64,000 nucleotides of DNA from Cohnella rhizosphaerae (GTDB taxonomy: Bacteria > Bacillota > Bacilli > Paenibacillales > Paenibacillaceae), in contig NZ_JAPDIA010000009.1 in assembly GCF_029525575.1 (NCBI RefSeq), positions 372,001-436,000 on the forward strand. Direction: 5' to 3'. The notes under the pieces were generated by a model. The model saw nothing but the letters and a program-made list of their open reading frames with translations, had not been told where the DNA came from and ran no database searches. A program made the position numbers and the translations under genes. Below, in pieces: positions 51,671 to 61,247 of this stretch; positions within the stretch are counted from its first letter, which is position 1, and every line of letters begins with the position of its first letter.

Positions 51671-53087
51671 ATGGCGGAAACGGCGCTTGCGTCCAAACTG
51701 CGAGCCATTGTCGGCGATCGTTACTATAGAGAGGATATGGAGGCCCGCGTCGCGCATTCCTACGACGGAACGCCGATGCTGCAGGCGCTGCCCGACGGCG
51801 TCGTCTACCCGGCCTCGACCGCCGAAGTATCGGCTGTCATGAAGGTTCTTGCCGAGCACCGCGTGCCGCTGGTCAGCAGAGGCTCCGGATCGAACCTGTG
51901 CGGCGGCACGGTTCCGCTCGAGGGCGGCATCGTCATGGTCATGCACCGCATGAACCGCATTCTCGAGGTCGATCTCGAAAATCTGACGGCGACCGTGCAG
52001 CCGGGCCTGATCACGGCCGAATTCATCGCGCATATCGAGTCGCTCGGGCTCTTCTATCCGCCCGATCCGAGCAGCATGCGCATCTCGACGATCGGGGGGC
52101 AACATCGCGGAGTGCTCCGGCGGCCTGCGCGGGCTGAAGTACGGCACGACCAAGGACTACGTCATCGGCCTCGAAGCCGTGCTCGCGAGCGGCGAGATCA
52201 TCCGTACGGGCGGCAAGCTGATGAAGGACGTGGCCGGCTACGACTTGACCAAGCTGCTGGTCGGTTCGGAGGGCACGCTCGCCATCATCACCGAAGCGAC
52301 GCTGAAGCTCGTCCCGCCGCCGCGCGCCAAGAAGACGATGCTCGCGATGTACCGCGACCTGTACGGCGCGGCGCGCACCGTGTCGCGCATCATCGAAGCG
52401 CGGATCATTCCGGCGACGCTCGAATTCATGGACAATCCGACGATCCGCGTCGTCGACGACTTCGCCAAGCTGGGCCTGCCGCTCGACATGGAAGCGATCC
52501 TCCTCATCGAGCAGGACGGCGATCCCGAAGCGGTGGAGCGGGATATCGCCCTGATCGAGGAGATCTGCATCGCGGAGCGCGCGGACCGGGTACAAGTCGC
52601 CGCCGACCGCGAGGAGGCGGAGCGGCTGCTGACCGCCCGGCGGAGCGCGTTCACGGCGCTCGCGCGTCTGCGTCCGACGACGATCCTCGAGGACGCGACC
52701 GTGCCGCGCTCGAAGATCGCGGACATGGTGCTGCGCATCAACGAGATCGCGCGCAAGTACAATGTCACGATCGCGACGTTCGGCCACGCCGGCGACGGCA
52801 ATCTGCATCCGACGGCGACGACCGACGCGCGCGACCATGACGAAGTGCACCGGGTCGAGCAGGCGTTCGCGGAAATTTTCGAAGCGTCCATCGAGCTTGG
52901 CGGCACGATCACGGGCGAGCACGGCGTCGGCATCGTGAAGGCGCCTTATCTCGAGTGGAAGGTCGGATCCGCGGGCCTGGACATGATGAAGGGCATCAAG
53001 CAGGCGTTCGATCCGCACAGGCTGCTGAACCCGGGCAAGCTGTTCGCCAAGGAGACGAGAAAAAGGGTGGTGCTGCATCATGAGTAG
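51671..53087 (+). CDS. glcD: Glycolate oxidase subunit GlcD-like FAD oxidoreductase (one frame break)
   Basis: About 471 residues. The FAD-binding PCMH domain (about 40-220) has PLVSRGSGSNLCGGTVPLEG and, corrected, TIGGNIAECSGGLRGLKYG. The FAD-linked C-terminal domain includes ATFGHAGDGNLHPT and GTITGEHGVGIVKAPYL, both conserved in GlcD and D-lactate dehydrogenases. Six G at 52094-52099 break the frame. It oxidises a 2-hydroxy acid such as glycolate or D-lactate and passes electrons to the iron-sulfur partner GlcF, whose gene overlaps it by eight bases. Whether glycolate or D-lactate is preferred cannot be decided from the sequence. Confidence 0.9.
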
Positions 53088-54479
53088 TCAAACCTTCGGC
53101 AAGCCTGACATCGAGCATGCCAACCCGCTCGCGCGCACGATGCTGAAGAAGCTCGATTACGATCAGCTGACCAACTGCATGCGCTGCGGCTTCTGCCTGC
53201 CGGCTTGTCCGACCTTCCGCGAGACGGGCGTCGAGCCCGAATCGCCGCGCGGCCGGATCGCGCTCATGAAGGCGGTCGTCGACGGCGTGATGGAGCCCGA
53301 TCAGGCGTTCGAGGATCAGATGAACCACTGTCTCGGCTTGCCGCGCGTGCGAGCCGGTCTGTCCGGCCGACGTCAAGTACGGCCAGCTCATCGAGCAAAC
53401 GCGCGACGCGATCGAGGATCACGCGCATCACGGCGCCGTCGTCAGCGGGACGCGCAAGCTGTTTTTCCGCGGCGTATTCCCGCATCAGAACCGCATGAAG
53501 CTGCTGGGCAAGTCGCTCCGGCTGTACCAGAAGTCCGGCCTGCAAAAGATCGCGCGCGGCGCGGGCGTCATGAAGCTGTTTCCCGCCCATATGCGGGAGA
53601 TGGAGCAGATCTTGCCGGAAGCGGCGTCCAAGGGCGTCGTCGAACGGATCGGCGAGCGCTACCCGGCCAAGGGCGAGCGGATCGGTACGGTCGCTTTGTT
53701 CCGCGGCTGCATCATGGACGTACTGTTCGCCGACACCAACGTGAACACGGTGAAGCTGCTGTCCGAGGCGGGATTCGACGTCGTGATCCCCAAGACGCAG
53801 GGCTGCTGCGGCGCGCTTCATGCGCACAGCGGCGAGATGGACCAGGCGCGGGAGCTGGCGCGCGTCAACGTCAAAGCGTTCAAGGACGCCGGCGTCGACT
53901 ATATCGTCAGCAACGCGGGGGGGCTGCGGCGCCCTGCTCGTCGAATACGATCACCTGCTGCACGAGGATGCGTCCTGGGCGGCCGACGCGGCCTGGTTCG
54001 CGAAGCGCGTCGTCGATATCAGCACGATCCTCGTTGAAAAAGGGCGCGTGCCCGCTTTTGCGGAAACGGCTGCCGATGGCGCGGTGTCCGCGGCAGTTGG
54101 GGCGACTGGGGCTTCGGCGACGATCACGTACCAGGACTCCTGTCACCTGCGCAACGTCATGAAGGGCTCTACCGCGCCTCGCAAGCTCATGAAGTCGGTG
54201 GCCGGCGCTCAATTTTGCGAGATGCGGGAGTCCGACCGCTGCTGCGGCTCGGCCGGCATTTACAATGTCACGCAGCCAGAGATGGCGGGCCAGATCCTCG
54301 AACACAAGATGGAGCACGCCAATGCGACGGGTGCGCAGTATCTGCTGACCAGCAATCCGGGCTGCCTGCTGCAGATGAAGCTGGGCATCGACAAACACGG
54401 CCGCGGCGGCGACATGAAGGCGATGCATATCGTGGACTACCTGTACGAGCGTATCGCGTCTCCCGGCGGCGAGTCGTAA
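53080..54479 (+). CDS. glcF: Glycolate oxidase iron-sulfur subunit GlcF-like (two frame breaks)
   Basis: About 465 residues. Two 4Fe-4S motifs are present: CMRCGFCLPACP and, after correction, CLGCRACEPVCP. Two CCG domains follow (PKTQGCCGALHAHSGEMDQA and SDRCCGSAGIYN). Two +1 breaks: a TT at 53338-53339 (restores LGCRACEPVCPADVKYG) and seven G at 53917-53923 (restores NAGGCGALLVEYDH). The protein transfers electrons from the flavin subunit GlcD to the membrane quinone pool. No glcE is present, as is common in Firmicutes. Confidence 0.9.
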
Positions 54480-54554
54480 CGGCGAGGCGACAGGCGGGCG
54501 CAGCGTTTTTTCGGCGAATCGGATACTTGGCGTGCGAACGGGCGGCCGAACCTA

Positions 54555-54560
54555 TATAAT
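54555..54560 (+). promoter_or_regulatory. Likely -10 box of the small membrane protein gene
   Basis: A perfect TATAAT lies 30 bases before the TTG start. No convincing -35 at the standard distance is visible (TTGGCG is 21 bases away). Confidence 0.4.
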
Positions 54561-54589
54561 GATAGTTAAACAGTCTAGGAGGTTCGCTC

Positions 54590-54790
54590 TTGAGGAAGTA
54601 CAACTTCGTTCGCCCGGTGCTGCTCATCGTGACCGCGCTGCTCGTCAGAAGCATCGTGACCAACGCCTGCATACTGCTGGGCATGGAAGCCGAGCCGGCG
54701 TCGAGCGTCGGATTCATGGCCATGATCGTCGCCGCCTTCGTCATCTTCTCCCGTATGAACAAGAACCGTCGCAAGCCCTCGGACAAGTGA
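54590..54790 (+). CDS. Small membrane protein, 66 aa
   Basis: Two hydrophobic helices (about residues 8-30 and 38-54) and a basic C-terminus (SRMNKNRRKPSDK). The TTG start follows AGGAGG at good spacing and a TATAAT lies just upstream. A strong terminator follows, supporting a real single-gene unit. Function unknown. Confidence 0.7.
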   Translation: MRKYNFVRPVLLIVTALLVRSIVTNACILLGMEAEPASSVGFMAMIVAAFVIFSRMNKNRRKPSDK

Positions 54791-54843
54791 AGACTGTCCG
54801 TATCGCAAGCGCCCTTTAACGCATAGATCCTAATCGGCTTCGA

Positions 54844-54892
54844 GAGGCTGTCCCGACATGTCAACGGCATGATCGGAACGGCCTTTTTTTTT
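54844..54892 (+). terminator. Terminator after the small membrane protein gene
   Basis: GAGGCTGTCCCGACATG pairs with CATGATCGGAACGGCCT with a few mismatches and is followed by nine T. Confidence 0.8.
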
Positions 54893-54904
54893 GTAAAACT
54901 GCGC

Positions 54905-55190
54905 TTTGGGTATGCACCTAGATGAATACTTCGGCGCCCAAGTCTCGCTCCGCGCCTGAAGTATGCGCGTACGTCAACACTTCATGGCCGAAGTCTCGCC
55001 CCGCACCTGAAGTATGCATGTAGGTCGACACTTCAGGGCCCAAGGCTCGCCCCGCGCCTGAAGTATGCATGTAGGTCGACACTTCAGGGCCCAAGGCTCG
55101 CTCCACGCTTGAAGTATGCACGTAGGTCGACACTTCGGCTCCCAGCCTCGCTCCGCATCTGAAGAACGCATGTAATTCCACATTTCTCCA
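54905..55190 (+). repeat. 51-bp tandem repeat array, about 5.5 copies
   Basis: Units with CTGAAGTATGCATGTAGGTC start at 54956, 55007, 55058 and 55109 (51 apart), with degenerate copies on both sides. The segment GTAGGTCGACACTTCAGG resembles GTAGATCCACACTTGGC of the array at 40976, suggesting a shared origin. Confidence 0.9.
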
Positions 55191-55341
55191 CTAAAGTCCC
55201 GGCGAAAGAAAGACGGGGGCGACGATACGCGAATCCATGGGAACGGTTGTCGGATGGCTCAATGGTAGGCGTTTCGGATACGGCTTAACGTAAAAGATAA
55301 TCCATAATGATTCTTCATCATTACTTTCTTCTGAAATGTTA

Positions 55342-55376
55342 AAAACGAAAAAATAGTTTCGTTTTAAAAATATAAT
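55342..55376 (+). promoter_or_regulatory. Inverted repeat operator and -10 box of the sugar operon
   Basis: AAAACGAAA (55342-55350) and TTTCGTTTT (55357-55365) form a perfect 9-base inverted repeat with a six-base spacer. It lies over the -35 position of a consensus TATAAT at 55371-55376. The site would suit the DeoR-family regulator encoded at 61248. The first gene of the operon starts 73 bases downstream of the -10 box. Confidence 0.6.
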
Positions 55377-55448
55377 GGTAGCCTCATGATGTTTATTGTG
55401 ATAAATTTATGTTACAAAATAACATTGTCTAACAGAGGAGATGCAAAA

Positions 55449-56288
55449 ATGTCGCACAAGTATCGCTTGAACCGGATGTTCAGCGCGCAGGGAAAATGTT
55501 TTGACGTCGCGATCGATCACGGCTTTTTTAACGAGCATACGTTTCTGGCGGGCATCGAGGAGATGGACGCCGCCGTCCGCACGATCGTCGAGGCAGGTCC
55601 CGACTGCGTGCAGCTCAGCACCGGCCAGGCACGCCGCCTGCAGTCGCTTCCGGGCAAGAAGCCGGGTCTCGTCCTGCGCACGGATGCAGCCAATATTTAT
55701 GGCAGCGTTCTGCCGCGCTTCCTTTTCAGCGAGCTGATCGCGGACGCGATCGAGGAGGCGGTTCGTCTGGACGCCGTCGCCGTGTGCGTCAACCTGCTGA
55801 TGCTGCCGGAGCAGCCTGAGCTGCACCATCAATGCGTGCGCAACGTGACCGCGCTGAAGGTCGCGTGCGAGCGCTACGGCATGCCGCTCATGGTCGAGCC
55901 GCTCGTCATGCTGCCGAACGAAGCGAAGGGCGGCTACATGGTCGACGGCGATCTGAAAAAGATCATGCCGCTCGTCCGTCAGGCGGTCGAGCTCGGCGCC
56001 GACGTCATTAAGGCCGATCCGTGCGACGACGTGTCCGAATATCACCGGGTCATCGAGATCGCTTCCGGCGTTCCGGTTCTCGTCCGCGGCGGCGGCCGCG
56101 CGAGCGACGAAGAGATCGTCGCCCGCACCGTCGAGCTGATGAACCAAGGCGCCGCGGGCATCGTCTACGGCCGCAACGTCATCCAGCATCCGAACCCGGC
56201 CGGCATGACGTCAGCGCTCATGGCGATCGTGCACCAGGGCGCTTCCGCGGACGAGGCGCTCGCAATTTTGAAGGGAGGCCGGGCATAA
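55449..56288 (+). CDS. Class I aldolase of the DhnA/LsrF type
   Basis: A 279-residue (beta/alpha)8 aldolase in the DeoC/FbaB/LsrF superfamily. The catalytic lysine that forms the Schiff base is in ADVIKADPCDD, and CFDVAIDHGFFNE and VLVRGGGRASDEE are the substrate and phosphate-binding segments. The ATG at 55449 follows GAGGAG at eight bases. It overlaps the next gene by one base (TAATG). It would cleave a phosphorylated ketose, probably the product of the PfkB-family kinase two genes downstream, to dihydroxyacetone phosphate and an aldehyde. The exact substrate cannot be read. Confidence 0.85.
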   Translation: MSHKYRLNRMFSAQGKCFDVAIDHGFFNEHTFLAGIEEMDAAVRTIVEAGPDCVQLSTGQARRLQSLPGKKPGLVLRTDAANIYGSVLPRFLFSELIADAIEEAVRLDAVAVCVNLLMLPEQPELHHQCVRNVTALKVACERYGMPLMVEPLVMLPNEAKGGYMVDGDLKKIMPLVRQAVELGADVIKADPCDDVSEYHRVIEIASGVPVLVRGGGRASDEEIVARTVELMNQGAAGIVYGRNVIQHPNPAGMTSALMAIVHQGASADEALAILKGGRA

Positions 56289-57457
56289 TGGCGAAGGACA
56301 AGCGCATTATCCGTTTCGGCGTCATCGGCTGCGGCCTGATGGGCAAGGAGTTCGCCAGCGCCGCCGCGAGGTGGTGCCATCTGACGGACGTCGGCTTCGA
56401 ACCCCGCATCGTCGCCGTATGCGACGCCAATCCGGCTGCGACGGAGTGGTTCGTCGACAACGTGCCGAGCGTCGTCCATGCTTACGGCGATTACCGCGAA
56501 CTGCTTGCGAATCCCGACGTGGACGCCGTATACTGCGCCGTGCCTCATAACCTGCATCAGCAGATCTACGTCGACATCATTCGTTCGGGCAAGCATCTGC
56601 TCGGGGAGAAGCCGTTCGGCATCGATGCCGAAGCCAACAGTGCCATCGCGCAGGCGCTTGCGGAGAACCCGGACGTCATCGTGCGTTGTTCGTCGGAATT
56701 TCCGTTTTACCCGGGCGCGCAGCAGATTGTAAAATGGGTGAACGAGGGCCGCTTCGGCCGCATCATCGAGGTGGAGGCGGGCTTCTGGCACTCGAGCGAC
56801 CTCGATCCGACCAAGCCGATTAACTGGAAGCGGCGCATCGCCACCAACGGCGAATACGGCTGCATGGGCGATCTTGGCATGCACGTGCTGCATCTCCCGC
56901 TTCGCTTCGGATGGAAGCCGAAGCGCGTGCGCTCGCTGCTGTCGAAGATCGTGCCGGAGCGTCCGGACGGCAAGGGCGGCATGGTGCCGTGCGAGACGTG
57001 GGACAACGCCATTCTCGCCTGCGACGTCGAGACGGACGACCAGCGGTTCCCGATGGTGCTGTCCACGAAGCGGATCGCGCCCGGACATGCCAACACCTGG
57101 TTTATCCGCATTCAAGGGACGGATTTCTCGGCCGAGTTCACGACCAAAAATCCGAAGCAGGTCGCCTCGCTTCCTTACGAGCCGGGCGGCGCGCAGGCCT
57201 GGCACGTCGTCGACGCGCCTTACAAATCGGCGTACGGAACCATTACGGGCGGCATTTTCGAATTCGGCTTTTCCGATTCGATCCTGCAGATGTGGGCGGC
57301 CTTCTGCGACGAGTTGGTCGGCCAGGGCGGCGCCGGGATGAGCCAGCCGTTCCGCTGCGCGACGCCCGAGGAGGCGTCCGCCAGCCATCTCGTCTTCACC
57401 GCCGCGCTCGAATCGGAGCGCACGGGCAACACGATCGCGATCGACTGGGAGGAATAA
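56288..57457 (+). CDS. Gfo/Idh/MocA-family oxidoreductase
   Basis: An intact 389-residue NAD(P)-dependent dehydrogenase. The N-terminal Rossmann domain has GVIGCGLMGKEF, AVCDAN and the family signature GEKPFGIDAEAN (EKP motif, with the catalytic Lys). The C-terminal alpha/beta domain contains GCMGDLGMHVLHLPLRFG, where the His of DLGMH-x-L is typical. It is co-translated with the aldolase (overlapping TAATG) and followed four bases later by a PfkB kinase. It probably oxidises or epimerises a sugar before the later steps. Confidence 0.92.
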   Translation: MAKDKRIIRFGVIGCGLMGKEFASAAARWCHLTDVGFEPRIVAVCDANPAATEWFVDNVPSVVHAYGDYRELLANPDVDAVYCAVPHNLHQQIYVDIIRSGKHLLGEKPFGIDAEANSAIAQALAENPDVIVRCSSEFPFYPGAQQIVKWVNEGRFGRIIEVEAGFWHSSDLDPTKPINWKRRIATNGEYGCMGDLGMHVLHLPLRFGWKPKRVRSLLSKIVPERPDGKGGMVPCETWDNAILACDVETDDQRFPMVLSTKRIAPGHANTWFIRIQGTDFSAEFTTKNPKQVASLPYEPGGAQAWHVVDAPYKSAYGTITGGIFEFGFSDSILQMWAAFCDELVGQGGAGMSQPFRCATPEEASASHLVFTAALESERTGNTIAIDWEE

Positions 57458-57460
57458 AAC

Positions 57461-58660
57461 GTGACCGACCGCGCAGCGGACATCGTCGTCGCCGGGCATA
57501 TCTGCCTGGATATCATCCCGGCGCTGCCCTCGCATCCCGAAGGCCTAAGCCAACTGCTGGCGCCGGGCAAGCTGGTCGAGATCGGGCCGGCGAGCCTGTC
57601 GACGGGCGGGGCCGTGGCGAACACGGGGCTCGCCTTGCGGCGGCTCGGCTTCGACGCGCGCCTCATGGGCAAGATCGGGGACGACGCCTTCGGCCGCTCG
57701 ATCAAGGAATGTCTTGACGCCTACGGCGCCGGCGCGAGCGACGGCATGATCGTGTCGGCCGGCGAGAGCAGCTCTTACACGATCGTCATCAGCCCGCCGG
57801 GCATCGATCGCATCTTCCTGCACGCGACGGGAACGAACGATACGTTCGCCGCCGCCGACGTTGCGCCCGAAGCGCTGGCGGGCACGCGGCTGTTCCATTT
57901 CGGCTATCCGCCGCTGATGCGCGGCATGTACGAGCGCGGCGGCGAGGAGCTCATTCGGCTGCTTGCGCGCGCAAAGGCGGCCGGAGCGACCGTCTCGCTC
58001 GACATGGCCAGGCCCGATCCGGCCTCGGACGCCGGCCGCGCGGATTGGCCCGCGATTCTCGCCGGGGCGCTGCCGCATGTCGACGTGTTCCTGCCGAGCC
58101 TGGAAGAAATTTTGTTTATGCTCCGGCCGGATACGTACCGGGAGCTGTCCGCGCGAAGCGGCGGCGAGGAGCTGCTCGGCCTGGCGGACGGCGCGCTGCT
58201 GTCTTCGCTGGGCGAGGAGCTGCTCGCCCTTGGCGTCGCGGTGGCCGGCATCAAGCTGGGCGAGCACGGACTGTACGTCCGCACGACGGCGGATGCCGCG
58301 CGTCTTGCGGCGATGGGCGCTTGCGCGCCTGGCGCGGACGCAATCGGCGGCTGGCTGGCGCGCGAGCTGCTCGCGCCGTGCTTCGCGGTCGACGTCGAAG
58401 GCACGACCGGCGCCGGCGACTGCACGATCGCGGGGCTGCTCGGCGGGCTCGCGAGCGGCCTGAGGCTCGAGCGGTCGCTGCTAAGCGCCGTGGGCACGGG
58501 CGCCTGCAACGTCGAGCGGTCCGACGCCGTCAGCGGCATTCCGCGCTGGGCCGATCTGCAGCGCCGGATCGATGCCGGCTGGCGCCAGCGGACGCCCGCC
58601 CTGGCGCTGCCGGGCTGGACGCAGCTGGCGGACAGCGGGCTGTGGAGCGGCACGCGCTAG
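57461..58660 (+). CDS. PfkB-family carbohydrate kinase
   Basis: A 399-residue ribokinase-type kinase. The N-terminal signature GGAVANTGLALRRLG and the C-terminal PfkB signature GTTGAGDCTIAGLLGGL, with the catalytic Asp, are both clear. It is longer than usual (300-330) owing to an inserted segment around residues 210-260. The GTG start at 57461 follows GGGAGGAA. As third gene of the operon it should phosphorylate the ketose that the aldolase cleaves. The following gene is 860 bases away, past a 51-bp repeat array. Confidence 0.9.
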   Translation: MTDRAADIVVAGHICLDIIPALPSHPEGLSQLLAPGKLVEIGPASLSTGGAVANTGLALRRLGFDARLMGKIGDDAFGRSIKECLDAYGAGASDGMIVSAGESSSYTIVISPPGIDRIFLHATGTNDTFAAADVAPEALAGTRLFHFGYPPLMRGMYERGGEELIRLLARAKAAGATVSLDMARPDPASDAGRADWPAILAGALPHVDVFLPSLEEILFMLRPDTYRELSARSGGEELLGLADGALLSSLGEELLALGVAVAGIKLGEHGLYVRTTADAARLAAMGACAPGADAIGGWLARELLAPCFAVDVEGTTGAGDCTIAGLLGGLASGLRLERSLLSAVGTGACNVERSDAVSGIPRWADLQRRIDAGWRQRTPALALPGWTQLADSGLWSGTR

Positions 58661-58734
58661 GTTGGCGCAGCCGCTGTAGGCTGGGCCGTCCGGCTGGGGG
58701 ATAAGGCGCGAATACGCTTATCGGCCGATCCTTG

Positions 58735-59475
58735 GCCGAGTTATGCGATGTTATCGCGCAACTCGCGTCGCGCAGCCGATCCTAGGCCGAGTTATGCGAT
58801 TATATCGCACAACTGGCGCTGCGCAGCCGATGATCGGCCGAGTTATGCGATTTCACCGCACAACTCGCGCCGCGCAGCCGATCCTCGGCCGAGTTATGCG
58901 ATGTTATCGCACAACTGGCGTCGCGCAGCCGATCCTCGGCCGAGTTATGCGATGTTATCGCACAACTGGCGTCGCGCAGCCGATCCTAGGCCGAGTTATG
59001 CGATGTTATCGCACAACTCGCGCCGCGCAGCCGATCCTCGGCCGAGATATGCGATTTTGTCGCACAACTCGCGTCGCGCAGCCGATCCTCGGCCGAGTTA
59101 TGCGATGTTATCGCACAACTCGCGCCGCGCAGCCAGTCCTCAGCTGAGTTATGCGATGTTATCGCACAACTGGCGCCGCGCAGCCGATCCTCGGCCGAGT
59201 TATGCGATGTTATCGCGCAACTCGCGCCGCGCAGCCGATCCTCGGCCGAGTTATGCGATGTTATCGCGCAACTCGCGTCGCGCAGCCAGTCCTCAGCTGA
59301 GTTATGCGATGTTATCGCGCAACTGGCGTCGCGCAGCCGATCCTAGGCCGAGTTATGCGATGTTATCGCACAACTCGCGCTGCGCAGCCGATCCTCGGCC
59401 GAGTTATGCGGTTTCACCGCACAACTGGCACTCGCAGCCCTGCTTTGCCCGGAGTTACGCGGTTGCGCCGCGCAA
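58735..59475 (+). repeat. 51-bp tandem repeat array, about 15 copies, with hairpin core
   Basis: TTATGCGATGTTATCGCACA recurs every 51 bases from 58741 to 59404 (14 copies) plus a degenerate one at 59455. Each unit folds as CGAGTT-a-TGCGAT-gtt-ATCGCA-c-AACTCG. Between hairpins lies GCGCAGCCGATCCTCGGC. The array separates the kinase and isomerase genes of one apparent operon. Open frames through it encode only 17-residue repeats. Confidence 0.95.
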
Positions 59476-59523
59476 CAGCAGGTGTTTATGTACACAAACA
59501 AACCCTTCAGAGGAGCGATACCG

Positions 59524-60075
59524 ATGAGCATCAGACGCAGCGAGATTCGCGAGGCGCAGCGGCGCACCGACGAGCTATTCCGCAAGGCCGGCATCGTGCT
59601 GACGGAGGAGGAGCGCGCCGGCATCGAAGTGGCGGGCTTCGGCCTTGGCGAGCTGGAGACGGAGGGGCTCGAGCTGGTCACCTACGTCAATACGGACCGC
59701 TACTGCGCGAAGGAGCTCGCGCTTTTTCCCTATCAGACCTGTCCCGAGCATCTCCATCCCGACGTCGGCGGCGAGACCGGCAAGATGGAGACTTTCCGCT
59801 GCCGCTGGGGGCTCGTCTACCTGTACGTCGAAGGCGAGCCGGTAGCGGAAGCGAAGGCGCGCATTCCCGAGCGAAGCGCGGCGCACTACACCGTGCGGCA
59901 CGAGATCGTGCTGACCCCGGGCGAGCAATATACGATACCGCCGAACACGAAGCATTGGTTCCAGGGCGGGCCGGAAGGCGCGATCGTATCCGAATTTTCC
60001 AGCACGAGCCGCGACGAGTTCGACGTGTTCACCGACCCGGCCGTCGTCCGGATCCCGCCGATCGTCGAGGATTAA
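59524..60075 (+). CDS. D-lyxose ketol-isomerase family cupin
   Basis: A 183-residue cupin-fold isomerase. The metal-binding cupin motif is CPEHLHPDVGGETGKMETFR (His, His, Glu), with the final His in PPNTKHWFQGG. ALFPYQTCPEHLHP is characteristic of D-lyxose isomerases, which interconvert D-lyxose with D-xylulose and D-mannose with D-fructose. GAGGAG precedes the ATG. Genes for a mutarotase-like protein and a DeoR regulator follow. The ketose formed would be a substrate for the PfkB kinase upstream. Confidence 0.9.
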   Translation: MSIRRSEIREAQRRTDELFRKAGIVLTEEERAGIEVAGFGLGELETEGLELVTYVNTDRYCAKELALFPYQTCPEHLHPDVGGETGKMETFRCRWGLVYLYVEGEPVAEAKARIPERSAAHYTVRHEIVLTPGEQYTIPPNTKHWFQGGPEGAIVSEFSSTSRDEFDVFTDPAVVRIPPIVED

Positions 60076-60153
60076 GGGAGATGGCTTGCCTGGTGAAAGA
60101 AAGACTTTGCGGGTAGCGGCATTACGAGTAAATGAGGATGCGGAGGCGGTCAA

Positions 60154-61209
60154 ATGAGACTGTACGGCAAGGATTGGACGCGTCGCGAGATCGAAGCCCG
60201 CGTCGGACGCATGAGCCAGATCGGCGGCGTGCGGCGCATGACGCTGTCTGAGGGCAAGGAAGCGGGCGTCGAGCTGATCCGCGTGACGACCGGCGCGGGA
60301 CTGACGCTGGACATCGTGCCGTCCAAGGGGCTCGACATCTCGCGCGCCGAGCTGTGGGGCGCGCCGCTGTCGTGGCAATCCGCGGCGGGCGACGCGCACC
60401 CGGCCTACTACGACGCCTCCGGCGCGAATTGGCTGCGAACCGCGTCGGGCGGCTTGCTGATGACGTGCGGCCTGACGCATGCGGGATCGCCCTCGGAGAC
60501 GCCGGGCGGTCCGCAAGGGCTGCATGGGCGAGCGCATCATACGCCCGCTTCGCAGGTGTCCGCGCGGGAAGAATGGGTCGGCGACGAGTTCGTCTGGAGC
60601 GTCGAAGGCACGATCGAGGAAAACGCGCTGTTCGGGACAAACCTCATGCTGCGCCGCCGAATATCGGGCAAGCTCGGCGACAACTCGATTCGCATCGAAG
60701 ACTGCGTGGAAAATCTGGGCTTCGCCCCGGCTCCCCATATGATGCTGTACCACTTCAATTTCGGATTTCCGCTGCTGGACGAGCGGACTTCGCTGACCTT
60801 GCCGCCTGCGATCTCCTCGGAGCGCGGCGGATCGGGAACGGCAGCGGACTGCGGCGGCTGGGAACGGCCCGATCCGAACGTCGGGGAACGCGTTTTCTAC
60901 CACGAGCTGAACGACCGCGAAGGAATGGCCGAAGCCTGCCTGCGCCAGCCGGCTTTCCCGGCGGGGCCGGGAACCGCGGACTTATCGGTGCGGCTGCGCT
61001 GGTCCGCGGACACGTTGCCCCGTCTCGTACAGTGGCGCATGCCGGGCGCCGGCGCGCACGTGCTCGGGCTTGAGCCCGCCAACTGCCGGGTCGAAGGTTA
61101 CGAAGCGGAGGTTCGCGAAGGCGGACCGGTCATGCTTGCGTCTGGCGCTAGCGTTACGCATCGGCTGGAGTTGAAAATCGAGACCGAACGAGCGATGATA
61201 GAGGAATAA
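60154..61209 (+). CDS. DUF4432 / aldose 1-epimerase-like protein
   Basis: A 351-residue galactose-mutarotase-fold protein of the DUF4432 type. Landmarks are TLDIVPSKGLDISRAELWGAP, GGLLMTCGLTHAGSP, the conserved His in LHGRAHHTPA, and EDCVENLGFAPAPHMMLYHF. It is likely to interconvert sugar anomers for the isomerase before it. The frame is intact. GCGGAGGCGG precedes the ATG and the regulator gene follows after 38 bases. Confidence 0.87.
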   Translation: MRLYGKDWTRREIEARVGRMSQIGGVRRMTLSEGKEAGVELIRVTTGAGLTLDIVPSKGLDISRAELWGAPLSWQSAAGDAHPAYYDASGANWLRTASGGLLMTCGLTHAGSPSETPGGPQGLHGRAHHTPASQVSAREEWVGDEFVWSVEGTIEENALFGTNLMLRRRISGKLGDNSIRIEDCVENLGFAPAPHMMLYHFNFGFPLLDERTSLTLPPAISSERGGSGTAADCGGWERPDPNVGERVFYHELNDREGMAEACLRQPAFPAGPGTADLSVRLRWSADTLPRLVQWRMPGAGAHVLGLEPANCRVEGYEAEVREGGPVMLASGASVTHRLELKIETERAMIEE

Positions 61210-61247
61210 CGAGGGACGCGCACGGCGGACGGGAGGAGCGGCGGCAG

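Noticed and set aside
58743..59527. Repeat proteins encoded in the 58.7-59.5 kb and 62.6-63.4 kb arrays
   Set aside because: Same reason: 51-bp units give stop-free repeats in several frames. The conserved feature is the DNA hairpin or unit length, not a protein pattern.
55449..61209. Sulfoquinovose (sulfo-EMP) operon, suggested by aldolase, PfkB kinase, isomerase and DeoR regulator
   Set aside because: The isomerase is a small D-lyxose-type cupin, not the YihS type, and no sulfoquinovosidase or sulfolactaldehyde reductase or sulfonate exporter is present.
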